11,938 bases of DNA from Bacilli bacterium (GTDB taxonomy: Bacteria > Bacillota_I > Bacilli_A > ML615J-28 > CAG-698), in NCBI GenBank assembly GCA_023228385.1, contig JALOBF010000035.1, positions 1 through 11,938 on the forward strand, read 5' to 3'. Under the pieces are notes generated by a model. That model did no database searches. It was not told the origin of the DNA and worked only from the letters and a program-made list of their open reading frames with translations. This document shows, piece by piece, positions 6,815 through 11,938 of this stretch. How positions within the stretch are numbered: position 1 is the first letter of the stretch; each line of letters starts with the position of its first letter. The translations under genes were made by a program, and so were the position numbers.

Positions 6815-7389
6815 TTTAATTCGTGAGCAATTAGTTTTTTGATCAAATCGATTCCGGTTTTTTCAACCGCTGAGGTCATAATCAGTTGATTATCATCAAT
6901 CCCTAATTTTTCAATAATATTATTTCGATACTGATTCCGTCGGGTTTTCCCAATTTTATCGGTTTTAGTGGCAATAATGATAGTATCGATCCGATAATGG
7001 CTAAGATACTCATACATAATCTTATCGTCGGCGGTCGGACCGACTTTGGTATCAACCAGCAGAAATACCTTATGCAAATTATCGTTTTCATGCAGATATT
7101 CTTCGATTAAACGACCAAAATCCAGCCGTTCTGATCGACTGCGCAGAGCATATCCATATCCCGGAGCATCAACCAAATAAAATAAATCATCAATTAAATA
7201 GAAATTTAAAATACGGGTTTTACCCGGTTGTGAAGAAATATAAGCAAGTGCCTTACGATCCGATAAAGCATTGATCAGACTGCTTTTACCGACGTTAGAT
7301 CGACCAAGTAATAAAAATTCCGGTAATTTATTTTTGGGATATTGATTTTTATTAACGGCCCCGGAAACATAACTACATTTTTTAAACAT
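6802..7389 (-). CDS. engB: Ribosome biogenesis GTPase YsxC/EngB
   Basis: A 195-residue GTPase needed for late assembly of the 50S ribosomal subunit. GTP-binding motifs are complete: G1 GRSNVGKSS (29-37), switch threonine in GKTR (T58), G3 DAPGYG (74-79), G4 TKTD (141-144) and G5 SA (173-174). The chosen start at 7389 gives MFKKCSYVSGAV, which fits the family, and it follows AGGAGA (7395-7400). A longer reading from an ATG at 7419 is rejected, because that ATG lies in the loop of the rnpB terminator and adds a non-conserved leader. No promoter is visible between rnpB and the gene, so it may depend on read-through from rnpB or a promoter inside it. The stop lies in its own terminator loop. Confidence 0.95.
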   Translation of the reverse strand: MFKKCSYVSGAVNKNQYPKNKLPEFLLLGRSNVGKSSLINALSDRKALAYISSQPGKTRILNFYLIDDLFYLVDAPGYGYALRSRSERLDFGRLIEEYLHENDNLHKVFLLVDTKVGPTADDKIMYEYLSHYRIDTIIIATKTDKIGKTRRNQYRNNIIEKLGIDDNQLIMTSAVEKTGIDLIKKLIAHELKMEP

Positions 7390-7401
7390 AATATTCTCCT
7401 G

Positions 7402-7428
7402 AAATAATAAAAATCCCATTCGGGATTT
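7402..7428 (-). terminator. Terminator of rnpB
   Basis: On the minus strand a perfect 7-bp stem, AAATCCC with GGGATTT (arms at 7422-7428 and 7411-7417), has a GAAT loop and is followed by TTATTATTT. It sits between the RNase P RNA 3' end and the engB ribosome site, only about 13 bases before the engB start. Confidence 0.75.
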
Positions 7429-7790
7429 GGGATAGTATTCTGTAAGCCTTGTTCTGTTCTTCTTTTCGTCGAAAAGAAGCGGTAATCATTTATCTCAGTC
7501 GACGTTGCCGACAGCCTTAAATCCGTTCATTTTCGAATTTAAAGTTCCCCTACCATAATTTGGGTTTCTAGCTTATGGGGTTTACCCGTTCCACTCCCTT
7601 TGTTTCCAAAGGGTATCGTCACTGTGGCACCTTAGGAAAACTAACCATTTTACAGGTGTCATTTTCGCCATCACTTTCCCAAAGTGTCCTAACTTATGTT
7701 TTTGTTAGGCATAAACACTACAGCATCTCAGCTTGTGCTAGCAAGGACTTTCCTAACGAATATTTAATATTCGCTCGATTACCCGAATAC
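7429..7790 (-). ncRNA. rnpB: RNase P RNA, type B
   Basis: This is the catalytic RNA that trims tRNA 5' leaders. Read on the minus strand it shows the conserved blocks in order: UUCGGGUAAUCG near the 5' end, GGAAAGUCC, GCACAAGCUGAGAUGCUGU, GCCACAGUGACGA, GUGGAACGGGUAAACCCC, AAACCCAAAUUAUGGUAGG and AAGGCUUACAGAA at the 3' end. This follows the Bacillus type-B pattern, including the short direct run from the sGCCACAGUGACGA block to GUGGAACG. Helix P1 is closed by GUAUUC (7785-7790) with GAAUAC (7435-7440). The 5' end is placed six bases past the promoter -10, so it begins at P1. The 3' end is approximate to a few bases. A reading frame inside this region on the other strand is spurious. Confidence 0.96.
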
Positions 7791-7795
7791 AATTT

Positions 7796-7824
7796 ATTAT
7801 ACCATTTTAATCAATAAAAATCAA
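7796..7824 (-). promoter_or_regulatory. Promoter of rnpB
   Basis: On the minus strand, -35 TTGATT (7819-7824) and -10 TATAAT (7796-7801) have a 17-base spacer. The expected transcript start coincides with the first base of helix P1 of the RNase P RNA. Confidence 0.8.
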
Positions 7825-7889
7825 GAAATTTATTTTTAAAATCAAATCGGGACGCCGCCAAATTTCTACCAAAATAAAGATGAAATTTA

Positions 7890-7918
7890 TTGAAAAATTA
7901 AAAACATTATGCTATCAT
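7890..7918 (+). promoter_or_regulatory. Promoter of the zinc-ribbon membrane protein gene
   Basis: -35 TTGAAA (7890-7895) and -10 TATCAT (7913-7918) have a 17-base spacer. Transcription would start near 7925, about 36 bases before the gene. Confidence 0.6.
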
Positions 7919-7926
7919 ATAATTAA

Positions 7927-7943
7927 TACATTTGAGAAATGTA
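7927..7943 (+). repeat. Perfect inverted repeat at the transcript start of the zinc-ribbon gene
   Basis: TACATTT and AAATGTA form perfect 7-bp arms around GAG. It lies just after the predicted transcription start and ends 6 bases before the ribosome site. It could be an operator or a 5' stabilising hairpin; no T-run follows, so it is not a terminator. Confidence 0.4.
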
Positions 7944-7960
7944 ATATGTAAGGAGGAGTT

Positions 7961-8254
7961 ATGAAATATTGTATTCAATGCGGAAATGAACTTTTAGATC
8001 ATGCGGGAATTTGCCCTAATTGCGGCACTCGAGTAAAACCAGTCGAACCGGCAATGGCAGGTCCTAATGGAGTGACTTTGGGGATTGTTTCTATTGTCGG
8101 CGGACTGGTAATGCCGATAGTTGGTTGGATATGCGGTGGAATCGGCTTTTCACAAGCCAATAAGGTAAACAACGCGAAAGGCAAAAACCTAAACCTTGCC
8201 GGATTAATCGTATCCACGATTAATTTCATTCTTGCTTTAATATTATTCAGTTAA
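7961..8254 (+). CDS. Small zinc-ribbon membrane protein (DUF4190-like)
   Basis: A 97-residue protein. An N-terminal zinc ribbon is formed by C4, C7, C18 and C21 (CIQCGNELL, then CPNCG). A short Pro-rich linker leads to two hydrophobic segments at about 39-64 (Gly-rich) and 78-96, separated by the polar SQANKVNNAKGKN turn. This two-helix arrangement with a small polar loop resembles DUF4190-type proteins often found behind zinc ribbons in Bacillota. The ribbon would face the cytoplasm. The function of such proteins is unknown. The start follows a strong AAGGAGGA site (7950-7957) and has its own promoter. A decayed second copy lies directly downstream at 8289-8518, so the locus once held a tandem pair. 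Confidence 0.8.
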   Translation: MKYCIQCGNELLDHAGICPNCGTRVKPVEPAMAGPNGVTLGIVSIVGGLVMPIVGWICGGIGFSQANKVNNAKGKNLNLAGLIVSTINFILALILFS

Positions 8255-8288
8255 TAAATCATTATTACCGGTTTTTATCTGCGATAAT

Positions 8289-8518
8289 ATAAATTATTGG
8301 CGATATTGTAAAAAACGGTTAGATGAAGTTACTGAAATATGCGCCTATTGCCGTTACCGTCGGAAGTTTAATTCCGTTGGTAGCTCTGCGGCGCGATTGG
8401 CCTTTCCTACGCCAATAATACTAATAATTCTACCGTAAAGACCATTAATATTATCGGTTTAATTGTGGGAACGGTTATGTTTGTAATTTATTATATATTA
8501 TTGAATAATGGCGAATAA
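8289..8518 (+). pseudogene. Decayed tandem copy of the zinc-ribbon membrane protein gene
   Basis: The region aligns by eye with the intact gene at 7961 but cannot be translated. The opening INYWRYCKKRLDEV then TEICAYC (from 8289) matches MKYCIQCGNELL then AGICPNC position for position. The start codon has become ATA and the first zinc Cys has become Trp (TGG). After about 8358 the match shifts frame (TVGSLIPLV against GGLVMPIV), with most of the linker deleted. It shifts again near 8386 (CGAIGLSYANN against CGGIGFSQANK) and then runs on as NIIGLIVGTVMF to a TAA at 8516-8518. Start loss, one Cys loss, a deletion and two frameshifts indicate a long-dead copy. No ribosome site precedes it. This explains most of the 398-base gap between the flanking genes. 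Confidence 0.75.
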
Positions 8519-8530
8519 CAATCGAGTAGG

Positions 8531-8564
8531 CGAGAGTAAATAAATCTATAATTATTTATTCTCG
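8531..8564. repeat. Long hairpin after the decayed gene
   Basis: CGAGAGTAAATAA (8531-8543) pairs with TTATTTATTCTCG (8552-8564): 13 bp with a single G-U pair and an 8-base loop. No T-run follows on either strand, so it is either an unusual terminator or another structured element next to the true terminator. Confidence 0.5.
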
Positions 8565-8577
8565 GCCGCTCACACCA

Positions 8578-8612
8578 AAAGAAAGACGAACCCAACAAGT
8601 TCGTCTTTCTTT
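8578..8612. terminator. Bidirectional terminator between converging genes
   Basis: AAAGAAAGACGAAC (8578-8591) and GTTCGTCTTTCTTT (8599-8612) form a perfect 14-bp stem with a 7-base loop. T-rich tails are read on both strands. It sits between the plus-strand zinc-ribbon locus and the minus-strand degV-family gene and probably ends both transcripts. Confidence 0.85.
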
Positions 8613-8652
8613 AGAGAAAGTATAAAGGAATAATTTACCGGGATTTTCATAA

Positions 8653-9537
8653 TCAATAAGGAACCGTTCGATCTTCTCCCAAATAAAACAACGCTAATGT
8701 ATCAATTCCGGAATGACTGCCGATAACCGGGCCGACATAATTTATAATAACATCCTTTATCGGGAATTTTTCGATAATCATTTGCTTTAACACCAAAGCG
8801 TCAGCTTCACAGTCACCGTGTGAAATATAAATTAACTGTCCTTCCGGTTCAATAATCGTTTGTTCCATTCTTTCAATCATTTTGGTTAAGACTCGGCTTC
8901 TTCCTCTTGTGGCTCCAGTTTGAACCAGTTGTCCTTTCATATTAACATGAAGCAACGGTTTTATTCTTAAAAGAGTACCGATAAAGGCTTTCGCATATGA
9001 AAGACGACCGCCCCTTTTTAAGTGATTTAAGTCACCCACCGTAAAAAGATGACATACTTTTGTTTTATTCTTTTCGACCCATTTTGCTAATTCTTCAAGC
9101 GATAAACCTTGTTTTTTTAAGTCAGCGGCATATGTTAGCAATAAACCCTGTCCCATTGAAGCACACAAAGAATCAATAGTTATAATTTTGCGATGCGGAT
9201 ATCTTTGAAGCAATTCTTCTTTTGCAATCACCGAAGATTGATATGTTCCCGATAAAGCCGACGAGAAAGATATCGATAATATATCATTTCCATCCTTTAA
9301 AATCGGTTCAAGGGCATCGATAAATTCCTGCGGATTGACTTGTGAGGTTTGCGATAATTTATGCTCCCGTAAGAATTGATAAAAATCTTTAAACGTTATA
9401 TCACGCTCATCTAAGTAATTATGATAGATTGAATTATTTACTGTTACATATAGGGGCAACACCCTTAACGCGAGTCGATCAGCTAATTCGGCTGGTAAAT
9501 CAATACATGAATCCGTAAAGATAACATAGTTACTCAT
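8653..9537 (-). CDS. DegV family fatty-acid-binding protein (FakB-like)
   Basis: A 294-residue DegV-family protein. Characterised members (FakB) hold a fatty acid while the kinase FakA phosphorylates its carboxylate, feeding exogenous or recycled fatty acids into phospholipids. Family landmarks are FTDSCIDLP near the N-terminus, SQVNPQEF, ISFSSALSGTYQS, DSLCASMGQGLL, LKRGGRLS, GTLLRIKPLLHV and the terminal GPVIGSHSGIDTLALFYLG. Length is normal. The start at 9537 is chosen because MSNYVIFTDS begins the domain and AAAGGAAG (9545-9552) lies 7 bases upstream; an ATG nine codons earlier would overrun this ribosome site. No fakA gene is in the window, so a FakA elsewhere is assumed. The ligand cannot be predicted. 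Confidence 0.92.
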   Translation of the reverse strand: MSNYVIFTDSCIDLPAELADRLALRVLPLYVTVNNSIYHNYLDERDITFKDFYQFLREHKLSQTSQVNPQEFIDALEPILKDGNDILSISFSSALSGTYQSSVIAKEELLQRYPHRKIITIDSLCASMGQGLLLTYAADLKKQGLSLEELAKWVEKNKTKVCHLFTVGDLNHLKRGGRLSYAKAFIGTLLRIKPLLHVNMKGQLVQTGATRGRSRVLTKMIERMEQTIIEPEGQLIYISHGDCEADALVLKQMIIEKFPIKDVIINYVGPVIGSHSGIDTLALFYLGEDRTVPY

Positions 9538-9575
9538 AAATACACTTCCTTTCACACAATACATTTACAATTATC

Positions 9576-9604
9576 ATTATATCTGTTACCTTTTTTATTG
9601 CCTA
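9576..9604 (-). promoter_or_regulatory. Probable promoter of the degV-family gene
   Basis: On the minus strand a consensus TATAAT (9576-9581) lies 17 bases from TAGGCA (9599-9604), a 4 of 6 match to the -35. The -10 ends 38 bases upstream of the start codon. Confidence 0.5.
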
Positions 9605-9620
9605 TCTATTAATAGCCTTT

Positions 9621-9656
9621 TAAACTATATTATTTTTTTCCAAAAAGTATAGTTTA
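9621..9656. repeat. Interrupted inverted repeat in the divergent intergenic region
   Basis: TAAACTATA (9621-9629) and TATAGTTTA (9648-9656) are perfect 9-bp inverted arms. The 18 bases between contain a T-run and an A-run that could extend the stem. It lies between the degV-family promoter and the regulator promoter and could be a regulator binding site. A terminator role seems unlikely, since no gene ends here. Confidence 0.4.
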
Positions 9657-9662
9657 TTTTTA

Positions 9663-9683
9663 AATTCTACTCGGAGTAGAATT
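9663..9683. promoter_or_regulatory. Perfect palindrome over the regulator promoter (probable operator)
   Basis: AATTCTACTC (9663-9672) and GAGTAGAATT (9674-9683) are perfect 10-bp inverted arms around a central G. The right end overlaps the first bases of the -35 of the downstream XRE-family gene. This is the classic position of an autoregulatory operator, and XRE proteins bind such dyads as dimers. Binding by this regulator is inference. Confidence 0.65.
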
Positions 9684-9710
9684 GATTTATTTATTAATAT
9701 ATGGTAAAAT
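9682..9710 (+). promoter_or_regulatory. Promoter of the membrane-bound XRE regulator
   Basis: -35 TTGATT (9682-9687) and -10 TAAAAT (9705-9710) have a 17-base spacer. Transcription is expected to begin near 9717-9718, which is the start codon itself. Confidence 0.65.
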
Positions 9711-9717
9711 ATTAAGC

Positions 9718-10305
9718 ATGATGAAAGAAAATGATTTTAAACAGTTAGTTGCTAACAATTTAGCTTACTATCGGAAAGCAAATAACTTAACGCAAATCGA
9801 ATTGGCAGAAAAATTAAATTATTCCGACAAATCAATTTCCAAATGGGAAAGAGGAGAAAGTTTACCTGACTTATATATATTGCATCAAATCGTTGATCTA
9901 TATGGTATAACCTTAAATGACTTAACCACCGAACAAAAAACCGTCCCCTTACCCCAACGTAAACATTCGAATCTATTTATTACGTTACTTGCTTTCGGTA
10001 CGGTTTGGTTGGTTGCCACAATTGTCTTTGTTGCTTTAGGTATCTTTTTACCGAGTTTCACGCAAGCGTGGTTGGCTTTTATTTATGCAATTCCGGTATC
10101 GATGATTGTATTGATTGTTTTTTGCAATCTTTGGGGAAGAAGATTCCAGGTCTTTTTAACATTAACCATTTTATATTGGACGGTCCCTTTATCAATATAT
10201 CTATCTATTGATTATGAAAAATTATGGTTATTGTTTATTGGGGTTATACCTTTGCAAATACTGACCATCTTTTGGTTTTTATTAAGGAAAAATAAACCCA
10301 AATAA
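9718..10305 (+). CDS. XRE-family regulator with C-terminal membrane domain
   Basis: A 195-residue protein. Residues about 8-62 form a Cro/C1-type helix-turn-helix (LAYYRKANNLTQIELAEKLN, SDKSISKWERGESLP, IVDLYGITLNDL). The rest holds four predicted membrane helices at about 86-111, 116-140, 143-164 and 169-190, ending in basic residues. This fusion, a DNA-binding domain tethered to a small membrane domain of unknown function, is common in Bacillota, and its signal is unknown. The start is placed at ATG 9718 (an ATG also follows at 9721). A TTG at 9682 would give a longer frame, but it lies inside the -35 and its extra residues are not HTH-like. No ribosome site precedes 9718 and the predicted transcript begins there, so the mRNA is probably leaderless. 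An operator-like palindrome overlaps the promoter. Confidence 0.85.
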   Translation: MMKENDFKQLVANNLAYYRKANNLTQIELAEKLNYSDKSISKWERGESLPDLYILHQIVDLYGITLNDLTTEQKTVPLPQRKHSNLFITLLAFGTVWLVATIVFVALGIFLPSFTQAWLAFIYAIPVSMIVLIVFCNLWGRRFQVFLTLTILYWTVPLSIYLSIDYEKLWLLFIGVIPLQILTIFWFLLRKNKPK

Positions 10306-10333
10306 AAAGATTATCGTTAATAACAATAATCTT
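10298..10333. terminator. Terminator between the regulator and the lipoprotein gene
   Basis: AAGATTAT (10307-10314) and ATAATCTT (10326-10333) form an 8-bp stem, extended by GTT/AAC after one mismatch, with a 3-base loop. Read on the minus strand it is followed by TTTATTT, so it best serves the lipoprotein gene. It starts two bases after the regulator's stop and may also act in the other direction. Confidence 0.7.
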
Positions 10334-10336
10334 ATA

Positions 10337-11137
10337 TCAATAAGGTGAAATGGCAAAATCACCTTTTGTACCGCGGGTAATTTCCGGATTTCCGCGGTAT
10401 TTTATTTTTCCCACTCCTTCGGCGGTAATGGTTAAGGTTTTTATCGGATATACAATAACATTAACCACACCGTCAAGAAATAGATAAATATCTTCACATT
10501 TAAAAAAAGGAGCTTCCAGGGTAATGCGACCGGCACCGTTTATATGAGCATTATTTGCAATACCATTTAAACTTAAGACAATATCACCGGTGCTTGTTAA
10601 TTTGAAAAATAATACCGCTACATTGTTAATCAGAAAATCCGCGGTACCGTTTATTTCAACCTTAAGTTGATTGCTAACTGAAGCAAAATCAATATTTCCG
10701 GAAAGGGTGCCGTTAGCAACTAGTGAAAAATTTTCAGTGAAATTAGTAATGTCTGATACAATTTTATAATTACCCTGGAGCGATATTTTTGAAATAAGCA
10801 GATTGGAAACATTTATTTGCAATTCGGTAGCATCATAAACAGTATGTTTTTGACCGCTTATGGAAATTGCATTTTTTTTAGTTTCTACCCTAATCTCTTC
10901 CATGATATTAGTGTCGGCTTTAATCGTAATCTTTGGTTCGGTTCCCGCAATAAATTTAATTGTTACCGGAAACGTCAGCATCGAAAAGTTTTCAATTTTA
11001 AGTTGATAAACTATCGCTTCAAAGGTATAGCCTTTTTCAATAATATCTCCATCGCCGCTTATTTTTTCTTTAGGCAGCGCACAGGAACTGAATAATAATG
11101 CAAAAGCAATATATATCAATGATTTGATTTTTCTCAT
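10337..11137 (-). CDS. DUF2807 (head GIN domain) lipoprotein
   Basis: A 266-residue exported protein. The N-terminus MRKIKSLIYIAFALLFSSC is a signal peptide with a lipobox-like end and C19 as the predicted lipid-anchored cysteine; Phe at the -3 position is somewhat atypical. The mature part matches the DUF2807 pattern. GDGDIIEKGYTFEAI begins the domain, followed by EPKITIKADTNIMEEIRVET and repeating beta strands with N-G-T/D turns (ANGTLSG, INGTADF, LNGIANN), as in a right-handed beta-helix. The final GVGKIKYRGNPEITRGTKGD is the usual domain end. Such proteins are common in Bacteroidetes and occur in Bacillota; their function is unknown, and an adhesin or envelope role is only a database label. 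The start follows a GGAGG site. It lies downstream of the pnp terminator with its own -10. Confidence 0.82.
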   Translation of the reverse strand: MRKIKSLIYIAFALLFSSCALPKEKISGDGDIIEKGYTFEAIVYQLKIENFSMLTFPVTIKFIAGTEPKITIKADTNIMEEIRVETKKNAISISGQKHTVYDATELQINVSNLLISKISLQGNYKIVSDITNFTENFSLVANGTLSGNIDFASVSNQLKVEINGTADFLINNVAVLFFKLTSTGDIVLSLNGIANNAHINGAGRITLEAPFFKCEDIYLFLDGVVNVIVYPIKTLTITAEGVGKIKYRGNPEITRGTKGDFAISPY

Positions 11138-11161
11138 TTTAATCCTCCCAATACCGCTAAT

Positions 11162-11190
11162 ATTATATCATAACTTTTAAAAATAAAAAA
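11162..11190 (-). promoter_or_regulatory. Candidate promoter of the lipoprotein gene
   Basis: On the minus strand a consensus TATAAT (11162-11167) lies 24 bases before the start codon. The -35 position 17 bases upstream is only a T-run, shared with the pnp terminator tail, so this promoter is weakly supported. Confidence 0.35.
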
Positions 11191-11208
11191 CTTCCCGCGA
11201 GAGAAGTT
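11180..11208 (-). terminator. Terminator of pnp
   Basis: On the minus strand AACTTCTC (11201-11208) pairs with GGGAAGTT (11189-11196) over 8 bp with one G-U pair and a TCGC tetraloop, followed by a T-rich run. It begins 5 bases after the pnp stop. Confidence 0.8.
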
Positions 11209-11212
11209 ATTT

Positions 11213-11938
11213 CTAAGCATTTTTGGGGAATGGCTTTTTCGGCCCGTAAGGCGGCTTTTTTCCGCGGGGCGGCATCTTTTTGCGGTTTTCACAATAATCT
11301 TTAGTCGCAAGGTCAATCCGTCCTTTATCGTCAATACCGATAACTTTTACCACGATTTCATCGCCAATCTGTAATACATCTTCGACCTTGGCAATTTTTT
11401 CGCTTGATATCTTCGAAATATGAATCAATCCTTCCGCATTTTGCCACAGTTCAACAAAAGCACCGAATTTTTCGATGCGAACAACTTTACCGGGATAAAA
11501 CTGACCGACTTCCGCCTCACGTACGATATTCTCAATAATCTTAGCGGCTTTTTCCGCCCAAATTTTATCGGGATGCATGATCGTAACGCGACCGTCTTGT
11601 TCAATATCGATTTTAACATCATTGCATTGATTAATAATTTCCGTAATAATTTTACCGCCGGCACCGATAACTTCCCTTATCTTAAGGGGATCGATATAGA
11701 AACTGATTACTTTCGGGGCAAATTCGCTTACTTCATCACGATACTTCGGTATCGTTGTCAACATATGCTCAAGCACCTTTAAACGGGCAATACGAGCTTG
11801 GGCTAAGGCTTTACGTAAAATATCTTCATTAATCCCGGCGATTTTAATATCCATTTGTAAGGCGGTAATTCCGGAAGCCGAACCGGCAACCTTAAAATCC
11901 ATATCGCCGTAATGGTCTTCCATCCCTTGAATATCGGT
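11213..11938 (-). CDS. pnp: Polynucleotide phosphorylase, C-terminal part
   Basis: The last 241 residues are visible; the gene continues beyond the right edge, so the methionine at 11923 is internal. PNPase degrades RNA 3' to 5' by phosphorolysis as a trimer, in mRNA turnover. The visible start TDIQGMEDHYGDMDFKVAG is the end of the second RNase PH domain and carries the acidic metal-binding residues (EDH and GDMD). ALQMDIKI and a helical stretch follow. A KH domain contains IGAGGKII, and an S1 RNA-binding domain runs from about FYPGKVVRIEKFGAFVE to GRIDLATKD. A short basic, Pro-rich tail (PPRGKKPPYGPKKPF) ends the protein. All visible domains look intact, and a terminator follows at once. Confidence 0.95.
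   Translation of the reverse strand, partial: TDIQGMEDHYGDMDFKVAGSASGITALQMDIKIAGINEDILRKALAQARIARLKVLEHMLTTIPKYRDEVSEFAPKVISFYIDPLKIREVIGAGGKIITEIINQCNDVKIDIEQDGRVTIMHPDKIWAEKAAKIIENIVREAEVGQFYPGKVVRIEKFGAFVELWQNAEGLIHISKISSEKIAKVEDVLQIGDEIVVKVIGIDDKGRIDLATKDYCENRKKMPPRGKKPPYGPKKPFPKNA

Noticed and set aside
7390..7419. N-terminal extension of engB from an ATG at 7419
   Set aside because: The ATG is in the loop of the rnpB terminator, the added residues are not family-like, and AGGAGA sits correctly before 7389.
7575..7817. An 80-codon plus-strand reading frame
   Set aside because: It lies antisense inside the RNase P RNA gene, has no ribosome site and resembles no protein.
9538..9564. Nine-codon extension of the degV-family protein
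   Set aside because: It overruns the AAAGGAAG ribosome site, and the conserved domain begins at MSNYVIFTDS.
9682..9717. TTG start for the XRE regulator
   Set aside because: The TTG forms part of the -35 element, so a transcript from this promoter would not contain it.
11134..11782. Overlapping frames inside pnp and its terminator
   Set aside because: They are antisense or shifted shadows of the PNPase KH and S1 regions.
1..11938. CRISPR arrays, insertion sequences, tRNA genes, prophage or toxin-antitoxin modules
   Set aside because: No spaced direct repeats, transposase motifs, cloverleaf sequences or phage genes were seen; the window looks like ordinary chromosomal backbone with small accessory genes.

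Overview
The window is AT-rich bacterial DNA using the standard code: TGG encodes Trp, and TGA ends at least two genes (the SpoVID-like gene and the degV-family gene). A type-B (Bacillus-type) RNase P RNA, AGGAGG-like ribosome sites, sigma-A type promoters and an engB / spoVID-like / ysxE-like gene order point to Bacillota, class Bacilli. The Erysipelotrichia / Haloplasma / Acholeplasma-like border is plausible, but that placement is inference. A class III ribonucleotide reductase indicates anaerobic growth.

Layout: (1) 1-97 is the start of a yceD (DUF177) gene running off the left edge, with a strong promoter. (2) 233-1459 is a PLP aminotransferase with its own promoter and a possible operator. 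(3) 1541-4333 is the anaerobic ribonucleotide reductase operon nrdG-nrdD; nrdG is split by a one-base frameshift. (4) 4469-5008 is an ADP-ribose pyrophosphatase-type NUDIX hydrolase. (5) 5071-6749 is a coupled pair: a LysM protein resembling SpoVID and a degenerate CotS/YsxE-type kinase-fold protein. (6) 6802-7790 is engB directly behind rnpB. All of these lie on the minus strand.

(7) 7961-8254 (plus) is a small zinc-ribbon membrane protein, followed by a decayed tandem copy and a bidirectional terminator. (8) 8653-9537 (minus) is a DegV/FakB fatty-acid-binding protein. (9) 9718-10305 (plus) is an XRE regulator fused to four membrane helices, apparently leaderless, with a perfect palindrome over its -35 region. 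(10) 10337-11137 (minus) is a DUF2807 lipoprotein. (11) 11213-11938 (minus) is the C-terminal third of polynucleotide phosphorylase, running off the right edge.

The most interesting part is the engB / spoVID-like / ysxE-like block. In Bacillus subtilis the order is ysxC(engB) - hem genes - spoVID - ysxE (from memory). Here the same order survives without the hem genes, and both coat-type proteins are short and divergent. This suggests a reduced or repurposed spore-coat morphogenesis module. The other notable points are the nrdG frameshift, the decayed zinc-ribbon duplicate, the leaderless membrane-bound regulator, and engB lying immediately behind the rnpB terminator without a visible promoter.
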